Of a DNA stretch of 64,000 bases, positions 42,460-53,640 are shown in pieces. The position numbers were made by a program, and so were the translations under genes. The notes beneath the pieces were generated by a model. It was given only the letters and a program-made list of their open reading frames with translations. It ran no database searches and had not been told where the DNA came from. The stretch is from Culex pipiens pallens. Lineage: Eukaryota; Arthropoda; Insecta; Diptera; Culicidae. The DNA is taken from positions 34,021,759 to 34,085,758 of the forward strand of contig NC_068938.1 in assembly GCF_016801865.2 (NCBI RefSeq). The letters run 5' to 3'. The stretch's first letter is position 1. Every line of letters begins with the position of its first letter.

Positions 42460-43136
42460 GGGGTTACATACATGTAAATCGTCAAAAATGTCAGAGGTTG
42501 GTATGAGCACACATTTAAACTTTTTTTAAATCTTTTTGCAGGACATTAAAATATACATTTTCATCTATTAACAAAATAAATATGAAGACATTTGGATGTA
42601 CCATTGCCGAGATATAGCTATTTTAAGTTAGCAGTTTCAAAAAACGGGTGCCACGATATCTCAACACTGCTTTGACCAAATTAGCTCAAAATTTTGGTGA
42701 AGACTCGTTAAACCAGTCCTGTGTGCATGACGAAGGCCGATTTTCAAAAACTTAATTTAAAAAAAAAGATAAAAATATTTTTATGTTTTTCATATAAAAA
42801 ATCGTCAGTTTTTGATTTTTGTATTTTTTTAAAAAGCAAAATTTCAAAATCGGGCTTCGTCATGCACACGGGATATGTCTTGGGAGTCTTCACCCCAAAT
42901 TTCAGCCAATTTGGTCCATCCCATCTCGAGATATCGTGGCACCCGTAAATCAACTCGGTGTTTAGAGAAAAACGTTCACAAAGTTTGACAGTTCGCTTTG
43001 CGCATGGCAAAATTGTGAACTTAAATCGTCTCTTACTCAGTTCAGTCACGAAATATCTTCATGAAACTTTCAGGAGTGATTGAAAATTATCTTCTGTAAC
43101 ATGAAATTTTATAATTTTATACATGTATGTAACCCC
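42460..43136. mobile_element. TTAA-flanked inverted-repeat element (piggyBac-type MITE)
   Basis: Starts GGGGTTACATACATGTA and ends in the complement, TACATGTATGTAACCCC. TTAA lies on both sides (42456-42459 and 43137-43140). Inverted matches extend inward, for example GCATGACGAAG near 42725 against CTTCGTCATGC near 42855. TTAA duplication is diagnostic of piggyBac-type transposition. No transposase is encoded. Confidence 0.75.
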
Positions 43137-43140
43137 TTAA

Positions 43141-44068
43141 ATACTTATTTAGACAATTTTTTTTCTTTTTATGTTGATTGTCTCTTTTCTAAATTAAACT
43201 AAATTAAACTACATTTAAACTTAAAATAAAGAGGAACTACTTTTTTGACAGTTGGTAAATCTCCATTTTTTTAATTGTGATTTGTTGGAAATTATATTAT
43301 GATTTTATTTTCATAATTGATTAATAGGCTTAGTGATTTTTCACGCTGAAAACATGCTATTTGCACGGAACCACTATCCGAAAAAAACATAATTTCACGG
43401 AAACTTCCCGGAGTTTAAAAAGTGTTAAAATAACCCATAAAATCAATTGTTAAACAAGTGTTAATATTATAGAATACCTTATTATATATTAAGCATCCAA
43501 GCTAAGTGATTTTTCAATCTGAGTGTCCAGTTTGCACGGCGACCATCAAATCAATTAATTAATTTTCGTGAAAATTTCACGAGACTTGGAAAAAAGTAAA
43601 ATGATCCAGGAGGGCTGATTTTTAAGACAAAATTAATATTTTTAGGCCCAACTATTTTGTTCTGGAATATACCGAGTTTGAATCTTCAATTTTCGATTAT
43701 ATCTGAAAAATGAAATGGTAGTCAAATCGTTATTCTAAGGAATTTACTTAGAACATACTTGAAACACTATCATTAGTTTTCAAAAAAAAAAAAAAAAAAA
43801 GGTTCCACGAAAAATATGACGAAAAGAACTATTTATTGAACTTACATGGAAATTTCACTAATATTCAAAATGATTTTAAAACGATCCTAATCGTGCTAGA
43901 AGCGACAATAAATGCAGGGAAATGCAGTTGATTGCACTTATTGTTTCACTTTATAATTCAGAGTTATCAGAAAAAAAATATTGTTTTGTCCCTGAAAATA
44001 AAAATAAAAAAACTAAATATATCAAATTCAGATCAATTTTTTTTTCGACTCAAAGTGTACATTAATGC
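43141..44068. other. AT-rich DNA, no feature
   Basis: Low-complexity sequence; nothing recognised. Confidence 0.4.
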
Positions 44069-44070
44069 TA

Positions 44071-44235
44071 CACAGAAAAAAAAATATGGTAAATTTCATC
44101 AGGAAATGGTGACAAATTTCGATTACATCACAAACTGGTTAATTTTCATGAGGTTCACAATTTTACACATTTTTTAGGTACAATTATTCAAAAAAGATTT
44201 TCAACATTCCAAAATTCAACTTTTTTCTTGCTGTG
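44071..44235. mobile_element. TA-flanked MITE with CACAG termini
   Basis: 165 bp, starts CACAGAAAAAAAA and ends TTTTTTCTTGCTGTG, with TA on each side. Related at its ends to the element at 19476-19768. Confidence 0.65.
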
Positions 44236-47200
44236 TATATACATTTTTAAAATTACATTATACTGTGGAAAAAGGCTGAAAATCGTCACACACGAGTATT
44301 ACTAATCTGTGGTTCCAAATCTTAAAATTTGTAGAAAGCTTTAAAGTGTCAAAATTAATTTAAAACGATGAAATAAACAAAATACAAGGTATACAACTGA
44401 TTGTATTCATTTTTATTTCAATGAAAATATATTTTTTGAGCATACCAATCAAATTTACACTTAAAACGATTGTGGATAAAATATTTGTATTTTTTAAAAT
44501 TAATTAATTTCCAAAAATCCATGAATTCACGGGATTTTACGGAAATTGTGGAATTTCACGAATTTCACACTGTCCGCGAAATCGTGAAAATTCACTAACC
44601 CTAATGTTTACCCAGAGAACTGCTCAAGTGTATCCGTCTGACAAAAACATAAAAGATTTTTTTGACCCGATCATCGCTGAGGAAGAGCCCATCGAGCATG
44701 ATGATTCACTCCGGAAACATGAGTGTCTGTATTCATAAGTCTTTGATCACTTTTTTTTCTTTCGAAGTGGCTTTAGTCCACGTTCTCATCTTTTGGAAGC
44801 ATCATCTTCACCAAACTTGGATTGGTTGTAGCCAATTTGACTCGATTCGTTTTTTACGAATGATGTCTAGTGGACAGGGCGTATTGTGCAATGTTGAATT
44901 ATTTATTCAGTAAAGTACGGATATTTTTTGGTTCAATTCATTGAATTTAATTCCTTTTTTTTTCTTGTTGAATTTCGCTAGTTATTTATAGGGCAATTCT
45001 TCATGTTTGTTTTCAGCTCTCTGCATTATCATTCCCATTTATCAAAGTTCTGCACTCGATGATTCATTCAACTGTTGATATCAAAACCGAAACACGGTTG
45101 TTGTTATAACTATAGTATGATAAATGACACCCCGGTGGTGCACCTGAAACCCAACCCGCCTGTGACAACCGGAGCTGCACACAGGTAGCCAAAACCGGTT
45201 CCCGGGGAGTATTCAGATATTGTTGTCACACACCACGCGAGTCGAGGTTAATCTTTGAGGCGCAATTAGGTCCCCACGCCCTGACCACGTCCCGATAAGG
45301 CGGAAACAATTAAGGCACCCGATTTAAATTCAGCCCGATCGGTGAATAATGCCCAAACTATTCCCGAGCAGCACAAGTCGTTTTGCTCTACTAGTTCACA
45401 TTAGATATGGCTGGACCGGGTTCTTTTACGACTCGCTCGAATCGCGATTTGATTGCAAAGTGCGAATGCAAATCGGTCCAGTTTGATTGGCGGGGGTGCC
45501 CCGGCACGTTCTGGAACAGGTTCGTCGCCTATTGGCAATGCCGGTTCAATCATTGATGTGTCATAAAGCGGGACTAGTGTAAGTTAGTTGGGGTTTTAAA
45601 GTGGGAAAATCTCGCCAGGAACTACACTTTATTAAGGTGGAAAATATGATCAAAAAAATATGATTAAATCAAGCATTTTTTCCGTGTCACCACAGTGAAA
45701 TTAAATTTGTAATCAGCGGGCGTCGCGATCACTTTGTGAACACTCGATGAAAGCTTAATTTCCAAGGCCGAAACGTTGTCAGTTATTGCGCGCTTTCGCG
45801 CAAATATCTTGGTCTTGGTCGAAGCCGGCAAACCCATTAGTCAACCGGTCACCCGGCTTAGTTTCCCTGTTTTCGTTTGTACACATTCCTGTTGGCCAAG
45901 TAGCGATAAATTAGCGACCATTGTTGTTGATGCGAGCTTCCTGGTCAGATATTGGAGCAACAACAACAGATACCAACATAATTTCAAAGAAATTACTCAC
46001 GAATCAAAAGAAGAAAATTGTGGTAATGAGATAATAAAATGGAATTGCGCTGTCTATTTGTTTTAATTTTAATAATATGAATTTAAAAGGACCTGCAATT
46101 GCTTTTAACATAGCTCACTTATGTCGTTAGTTAACAATTAATAGGAAAATTACCATATTATAAGCCACTTCATTACAGCATTCCTTTGTTCTTACGTTAC
46201 CCTTAGGTACGCTCAGCAATTGCTGCCACCAGAAAGGTGGTACCATTCATGCAAGAACCTGTTTTAATTACATGTTCTTGGCTGCATTATCAACAACCGG
46301 ATAATTTAATTACAACTTAAACGCGCTCGATGTGTACCGAGTCGGTGTCACCACACGGAACCCCCCACTCTACGTAGATGAGCGCAATTAAGGAAAGGTT
46401 TTGTACATGTGCTTCACAGTAACTTTCCTGTCAGACTCTGCTTTCTGTCGGGGCAAGTACGCCAACTAAACCCCTAGCTAGTCGCCAGGGATGTTCGCTC
46501 CAATTTACGTCAGAAGAAGCGCTTCTTCAATACACCGGCAACAATGGTACCTTCAACTTTATCAAGTGGAAACATTACTCGTTCAGTGCTCCCATTTCCC
46601 GTGCTCGAACTCGGACGGGTTGGAATTGCAATTTACTGTAAATATGTTGTTAGTTTTTTTGTTGTTGCTGGCAGCCGTCTTTTTTGATTTAGTAAAGCAC
46701 ACGATAACGAAACGTCCGAAACTAAAACGCAATTACAAATCTACCAAACCACAGGCCAGATCTGACCGGGCACAACATGTAGCGCGCGTATACTGTGGAC
46801 GATACAAAACTTTTACCGAACTCTCGGAGAGTGCGTCCATGTGGCTCACTGTGACAAGGGAGATTTGGGTAAGGTGAGTCAGTTTGGATGCCATGTTATT
46901 TTTAACGAGATCTTATTTTGACTGTTGATGACTAGAAATTATTACGAACTTAGTTAATAATGAAATTTAACTCCAGTCATTTTATTAAAACAAATATATT
47001 ACAGAGCAGTTCTCTTGAATTATGCAAAAAATAAGAATCTTTTTGGTTTTGTATTAAAGATTGTTCAAAAATTCGAATTAAAAATGAATTAAAGGTTTTG
47101 AACTGGGTGCTGAAAAGACAGAATGCGTAACGTGATTTTCGAAAGCTCTCCACTGCTCCCCACTAATACAACTGCACTACAGCTGTAAACATAAACAAAG

Positions 47201-47250
47201 TAGAAGGCTATGTTCAAGCTCAAGCGTGACATATTTTTTGCTGCTGAAGT
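44236..47250. other. Non-coding stretch with balanced-composition islands
   Basis: 45100-45560 and 46180-46900 have near-balanced composition and no repeats. An open frame at 46491-46877 contains an internal Met followed by a hydrophobic run and ends near a good splice donor (AAGGTGAGT at about 46872). This could be a first coding exon on the plus strand, but no family is recognisable and I do not call it a gene. Confidence 0.3.
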
Positions 47251-47256
47251 GAATTA

Positions 47257-47462
47257 TTATAAAACATTTTGGATCTGTTGATGTTGATGTTTTCGATGAA
47301 AAATTAAGTGCTTCGCACTTTTTTCTTCGTAGACTAAACGATGGGCGGCCAAAAGAGGCCTTTTTTTGTTTTCCACGTGATGAAAAATTGTGTCAAAAGT
47401 GGGTGGAATTTCGTGAATCCGAAGAGCAACCGAATGGAAGTTCCGAGATTATGTATCTTTGA
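47257..47462 (+). pseudogene. Decayed THAP-domain remnant
   Basis: An open stretch without ATG encodes Phe-Cys-Phe-Pro-Arg-Asp-Glu-Lys-Leu-Cys-Gln-Lys-Trp, the core of a THAP zinc-finger domain (FP..., K-W). It meets a stop at 47460. In a shifted frame just after comes Cys-Ser-Asp-Asn, where a THAP domain would have Cys-x-x-His. THAP domains occur in P-element-type transposases and their domesticated relatives, so this is probably a transposon or THAP-gene relic. Neither the N-terminal Cys pair nor a transposase body is visible. Confidence 0.45.
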
Positions 47463-47528
47463 TGTGTAGTGATAATATCGGAGTAAGATTATCCAATATT
47501 ATTTGGAAAGTACTATTCATAGTTATTG

Positions 47529-47614
47529 ATAATTCGTCGCTAACATTTAAAAGAGCGTCATAAAATAGGTTTTGCGTGAGACATAGCGATTATAAAATTT
47601 TAGCGACGAATTAT
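47529..47614. repeat. 86-bp inverted repeat
   Basis: ATAATTCGTCGCTAA (47529-47543) and its exact complement at 47600-47614, just downstream of the THAP remnant. Confidence 0.7.
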
Positions 47615-48719
47615 GCCAATCTCAATTTCAACCCTCTTATTAAGATGTTTTGACTTCGAATACCTCAATAGCCATCGATTTTTTTTATTCCTGACTAAAT
47701 AAATTATAGATCGATCACAATACTTGCCACTTCTTGGTATAATTATGCGAACAGTAAATTGGTTCCGCTTTGACAGTTCTAAATTGAGGCCGCTTTGCGG
47801 ACAACTATTCTGCACCCAGGTTTTGAATAAAAAATCTTATACCAAACCAACCGAGGTCTGAACCATTTGCACCCAAATTGTACGGGGTTTCGAAGCCTAA
47901 TTGAAATATGGGAATAGGAGAACCTAACATTTTATAATTTAGTTTTTAAAATTTTTGGACATAAAAAATATAATTTCACCTTAACTCAACAACTCCGTGG
48001 TTTTTCCGTGTTCTCGTTGGAGCAAATTTGCCTCATATAATAAAAGTTTTTGGAAATTTATCTTTTTTTTTTTAAAGTGAATGGAAATCCAGACGCCTAA
48101 ACTTATAAAGACTGATTTTTTTTTATTTTCCTCATAATTACCTAAAATTCTGCCTAAAACACAAAGTTTTAAAAAAACACTCATAACATTATTTTTTTTC
48201 AAAATGTGATGTGTTCATTTTTTATTTACATTTTTTTACATGCCCAAAAAATCAGGAAGCAACTAAATAACTACTGCAAAAATTACATTTTCGTTGAAAA
48301 AACATGAAAACAGATTATTAAATATTCAGAATACATTGTGAAACGTTAATTTATGCATTAAAAAAAATGCTGTTTACAATTTGAAAAATCACGTGAAACC
48401 CAAAGACAAAAAATCATAGGTTCCTTGACATTGGATAATGTGTAAAAAATCATTTTGTGATTCATAAACTTTCATAATCAAGGATGACATTGGAAATTTA
48501 GTTTTTGTTATTTATTACCCTACTTACCCTACATTTAATTTGTTTAATCTAAGCTGAGTTGTTCCAAATCTTAATGAATTACCTTTACAAAGTTGACGCT
48601 TTGCCTTGAATATATCTCAAAATTGTGGTTTCATTTATCAAAAATAAGTGCGTGTTAGTGTGAAAATTAGGGTGGTTCACGATTAGGGTGTTTTATAATA
48701 TCTAACTTTCTAAGAATAT
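47615..48719. other. AT-rich DNA, no feature
   Basis: Nothing recognised beyond simple A/T runs. Confidence 0.4.
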
Positions 48720-49305
48720 TTTTGGGATTTTTTTTTCTTCTAGAAAGTTGTGGGGCATACCAATCCAAGCAACTTTGTTGAACGTACAAAACTTTTTTCT
48801 CGCAATTTTTGCCTTCAACAAATAATTTTGTCAATAGCATTGGAGCAAACCCTCAAAAATATTTTTTTAACGTTGCAATTCAGGGCTAAATTTCAGAGAA
48901 AAGTGAAGTTTTGAAATCTTTCAGAGTACAAAAAAAAACAAACTTTCTCGAGATTTAAGGAAATTTCTCTGAGACCACTAAAATCCAATTTTTGAAATTG
49001 CATCTTTTTTTTTACCTTAAAATGGCTGTAACTTTTGACCCTAAAGTCCAGAAACAATTATTCAAAATTTAAAAAGTGTGTTTTTCAGTGCTCTGAAAGT
49101 TCTTAAGATCATCACTTTTCTTCTAAATTTAATCCTGAATTGTAACGTTCAACAACAGATTTTTGTGGGTTTGCTGCGATGCTATTGGCAAAATTTGTCC
49201 TAGAAGGCGTAGATCACGACATAAAATGTCATTGAGAAAGTTGCTTTGATTGGCATGCCAAACAACTTTATACAAGAAACAAATCCACAAAAAAAAAGAG
49301 ATATG
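48720..49305. repeat. Imperfect long inverted repeat
   Basis: GGCATACCAATCCAAGCAAC near 48755 is mirrored by GTTGCTTTGATTGGCATGCC near 49238. Further mirrored words occur inward (AACGTTGCAATTCAGG against CCTGAATTGTAACGTT). Ends are approximate. Confidence 0.55.
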
Positions 49306-49369
49306 GTTTTTCGTTGTCTTATTTTTGATTGAGTATCATCCCTAAACTACGCTTAAGTGGTTTTAAGTT

Positions 49370-49545
49370 TTTAAATCCAATATAAAATTCAAATTTGACT
49401 AAAATGGGTTTGCAGAACTCGAATTTTATGTTAAGAACAAGAAATGAAAAAAATGTTTTTTTTGTTCGTGATTCGATTATCTGAACTCCTATACAAACTT
49501 TCGGATAATCGAACTTCGGATAATCGAGTCTGGACTGTATTGTGC
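49370..49545. repeat. Partial copy of the TTCGGATAATCGA family
   Basis: Contains AAATTTGACTAAAATGG and ends TTCGGATAATCGAGTCTGGACTG followed by TA. Confidence 0.5.
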
Positions 49546-49675
49546 TTTTGACAATCTACCTGCTTTAGTAAGATTTGATATGCGATCTCATGGAAATTTA
49601 GTTTTGGGCTTAAATTGTACCGATTTTTTTTTAACGCAAGAGCGAAGAGAGGCTTAGTTTCGAATTTCGTTTTTG

Positions 49676-50375
49676 TTTTCCTCACCTCAATAAGGAAAGG
49701 CTATAAAATCACTCGAAGAATGAACTTCTTTATTCGACCTCGTAGACCCACCTTCACGTATACCTATCGACTCAGAATCAAACTCTGAACAAATGTCTGT
49801 GCGTGTGCATGTCTGTAAGTCCGTGCTCCGAAAAATATGCACACGATTATCTCCGGACTGGCTGAACCGATTTGGACCGTTTTGGTCTCATTTGATTCGT
49901 CTTGGGATCCCACAAGACCCGAGTTGATATTATTAGGTTTAGAAAAGAACTTCAAAAGTTATGCTAAAAAAACGATTTTAGCTAAACTTTGGAAGATTGT
50001 AATAAGGGTGGTTATAATAAGAAAACCCATCATGCTATATATTGTTAGAAAGGTATTTGAAAGACCTATCCAACGAGCCCAATTGAAGATCTGACAAATC
50101 TTTCAAAAGTTATAAGAACTTCAGTGTTTTTAATACACTTTTTCGAGGCCGGATTTTAGATATTTTGTTAAAAATAAGTGTTACCCTAGTAACATTTTTA
50201 AACTTACAGGTTTTATCATGGTTCTGAAAACACTCATACGGCCTAAAAAGGCTTTTATGGCCTACTTAAAACCTAAAATATTACTAGGGTATTTATATAC
50301 TTTTTTGATGCTGTTTAGTGTAATCACTTTATGAATGCAAGGAAGGCACCAACCACCTAATGGTGGATTACGTTA
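49676..50375. repeat. Unclassified interspersed repeat
   Basis: Begins about CCTCACCTCAATAAGGAAAGG and ends about GGCACCAACCACCTAATGG. From general familiarity this sequence type is common in culicine genomes. No second copy exists in this window to prove the ends. Confidence 0.35.
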
Positions 50376-51840
50376 CGTTTTTTTAATGAATTATTTTTTA
50401 CCAGATTTTATTTTCGGTACTGGGACCTGGGACCTGGTTAGGACCGATGAGTGAAACTTTGTTTATGATGACTCTTGCATCGCTGAACCCCACAATCCCC
50501 TACTAGTATCGGACGTCGAAGGCAAGCAAAACAACCGAGTACGAACATTCGCTTGGTCGAAATTCTGACCCACCACAAAAGCATAAGTACCTTCAAAAGA
50601 AGAGCAGTTGATTGTACAGTACACACATGCTGGGAGCCCGGGTGGCCCAGGGGAACAACTCGTCAAAAAAAAAAAACAACAGTTTCTGGCTCCACTGATA
50701 GTCTTTGTATCGCTGCCTATTTCTCAGTTATTTCGATGCGCCCAGATTTTCGCCGCGCTTCATGCGAGCTTAATATGTCGAAATTTAATGAATACTTGTG
50801 CGTTTTGTCTCAAATTGGCGCTTAGTGGATGCTCAACCCGGCCATCAATGAGAAAATAACGTTTTGATGGCGATGATAATGCCGCAATGACCTCCACGTG
50901 CCTCGCGAGATTTTTGCAATCTCTTTGCGCAGAAAAACCGTTATGCTTTTGAAACGGTTGGACGACCACTCCGAGTCGCGGAGGTCTTGTCTTTCCAGGA
51001 AGAGTGGCATTTAGTTTTTTTTTGTTAACGCGCGCGGCAAATGGGGTGATAAACGCGCCGTTGAGTTCTGCGAATTAATTAGCGCCGAAAATTACTGCTA
51101 AATGTGCGGATGTTCGAGTTATTTGATGAGTCATTTTAGCAGCTTATATTGAATGCGCATTTTTGAAGAAAAAAATGTTAAAACTAACATAATTTTAACA
51201 TCAAAAATAGTTCAAGAGAGCCTCAAAGCACGCTAAAGGCAGCCCAGGTTTATTGAATGTCTGGGAATAATTGAATGATGATTTTCCAGTTCTTTTAAGA
51301 AAATCATTGCTAAGCCAATCTTCCACATCTCCCTCATCCTTTTATCGTAAATCTGTTGACCTTCGCATATCGTAACGAATTTCCAGAGCTTCCAATACGA
51401 GCCCGCAAAATTGAAAGAGAAGATTCAACAACAAAAAACCTCAGCAATTCTTCAAAATAATGCTGGTGGCAGTCAATGATCGGACGCGAACAAGAAGCAT
51501 CATCAATGCTCGCAAGCTCATCGATCCGCATAATTGCGTTATTCCACGTTACCTTTAGCACCTTTGGTCGACCTACAGCGGGCGCGCGTCTTCCTCTCTC
51601 CTCTCGGCTATAATCAACCGCGAACGGGCAACATTTCATGGCCGGTTGGTCACAGCTACCAACTCAACCTCCCCTCCACCTACCGGTAAGGGGAGGAGGG
51701 GGAGGGGACAAGAAATAATTCAAATACTTCTCCGGTGAGCCATCACCAGAATCGATCGATGGTGGTTCCATGGCTTAATGCTCAAACTCTCGTTGGTTAA
51801 TTCATTAGATTGAGTCTCACAATTTGATTTGGTGTACACT
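50376..51840. other. Non-coding DNA with balanced-composition parts
   Basis: No gene seen. 50440-51110 and 51300-51800 are less AT-rich than neighbours; a purine-rich GGGGAGGAGGGGGAGGGG tract lies near 51690. Possible regulatory DNA if this is an intron of the gene starting at 58964. Confidence 0.3.
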
Positions 51841-52023
51841 CACGGAGAAAAAAAAATTCCCAAAATCGTGAACAAGCGTTCATGAAAATGAGAACCACGA
51901 ACAAAGTGTTCAAATTTCATGGTACGTTTTTCAAAATCGTACCATGGAATTTGAACACTTTGTTCGAGGTTCCCATTTTCATGAACGCTTGTTCACGATT
52001 TTAAGAACTCTTTTTTCTCCGTG
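51841..52023. mobile_element. 183-bp palindromic MITE
   Basis: Arms start CACGGAGAAAA and end TTTTCTCCGTG. Inside, CGTGAACAAGCGTTCATGAA is mirrored exactly, and the centre is near 51935. Nearly complete self-complementarity. Target duplication not resolved. Confidence 0.8.
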
Positions 52024-52088
52024 CTGAAACAAAAAATCCAAAAACATTGTTGAGGACGAGCTTTTATGTGCACATGGACTGAATTATA

Positions 52089-53341
52089 CAGCAATTCCAT
52101 TTGAAAAGAGCCTAAACCGAAAAAAAAGTTCTCCGATCGGGCTCAAAATTTTTCTGGGATTCCTTGGCCAAAATAATTAGACCCGTATTTTTTGTTAGGC
52201 CATTAGGGTGACCTACATCGTGCTAGGGTGGTTCGAAAAATTGCAATTTTCGTCATTTTTCGCAAAAACCACTTTTTTCAAAAAAATCATATATCCGCAT
52301 CATTTCATCCGATTTTAGCTGTCTTAGACGCAAAAGAAAGGTAATTAGGAAGGCTAAAAAAAAAGAGTAAAAAAATAGTAAGAAGTTTCAAAAATCTAGC
52401 TTAACATTTGAAAAAGTCGTATGAAAACATAAAATGGCGTTTTGACCGTGTTTGGACCAAAGAGCCTATGTCTGAAAATATTTTTATCGGATTCCTCGGA
52501 AAATTTCACATAACATGTCAAAAAATTGGCGATGTCGAAGCGTATGATTTCGAGATATGATTTTTTGAAAATAAAAACTGATTTTTTCGACGCGCCACGC
52601 GCAAAAACAGGAAAATGACGAAATCGGCAAAAAATCAACATTTTTCACTAAAACTGCGATAACTTCAAAATTTCAGCGATGACCTATACATGTTAGGGTA
52701 CCAAAATTTTCGTAATTAAAATACGCAACTTTTGGTACCCTAACATGTATAGGTCATCGCTGTTTTTTTTTAAGTTATCGCAGTTTTAGTGAAACAAGTT
52801 GATTTTTTGCCGATTTCGTCATTTTCCTGTTTTTGCGCGTGGCGCGTCGAAAAACTCAGTTTTTATTTTCAAAAAATCATATCTCGGAATCATACGGTTC
52901 GACATCGCCAATTTTATGATATGATATGTGAAATTTTCCGAGGAATCCGATAAAAATATTTTCAGACATAGGCTCTTTGGTCCAGACACGGTCAAAACGC
53001 CATCTTAAGTTTTCATACGACTTTTTCTAATGTTAAGCTAGATTTTTGAAACTTTTTATTATTTTTCTCAAATAACCTAACTAATCACCTTTCTTTTGCG
53101 TCTAAGACAACTAAATTTGGATGAAATGACGCGGATATATGATTTTTTGAAAAAAGTGGTTTTTGCGAAAAATGACGAAAATTGCTATTTTTCGAACCAC
53201 CCTAGCACGATGTAGGTCACCCTAATGGCCAAACAAAAAAATCCGGGTCTAATTATTTTGGCCAAGGAACACCCAGAAAATTTTTCAGCCCGATCGGAGA
53301 ACTTTTTTTTCGGTTTAGGCTCTTTTCAAATGGAATTGCTG
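52089..53341. mobile_element. 1.25-kb palindromic element flanked by TA
   Basis: Starts CAGCAATTCCATTTGAAAAG and ends in its complement, with TA at 52087-52088 and 53342-53343. The halves are near-perfect complements along about 600 bp each, meeting near 52715 (CCTATACATGTTAGGGTACC mirrored). No protein-coding frame. The clean TA flanks and low arm divergence suggest a relatively young Tc1/mariner-type foldback element. Confidence 0.85.
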
Positions 53342-53349
53342 TATAATTA

Positions 53350-53640
53350 TCTATATATATAAAAAATTTCGATGGTTTTGTTCGAACGCGAATCAATTCA
53401 ACACGAAACGTCGGATCGAGGTGCTTTTTGTTGCGTTGGGTTCGTATAAGTCCAAGGAAGGTTCTTACGCCAAAAAGTTACAACTTTGGCCACTCTGGAA
53501 CCGATTCCGGAAAATCTGCAGATTGTATGGGAAAAGCTGCGTAAAATCAAATTTTGATCACAGGAGGCTGAATAAGGAAAAAAATTAAAAACGTCAACAA
53601 ACGAAAAAAGGAAAAGACGGAGTTTTTCGGGTAAGGCTTG
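53350..53640 (+). mobile_element. Helitron-like non-autonomous element, copy 2
   Basis: Same start (TCTATATATATAAAAAATTT) and same end (..TTTTTCGGGTAAGGCTTG) as the copy at 6418-6707, with scattered substitutions. It lies seven bases from the end of the palindromic element. Confidence 0.6.

Noticed and set aside
46491..46877. Possible first exon with a membrane-type N-terminus
   Set aside because: Hydrophobic run and a nearby donor only; no recognisable family and no second exon found.
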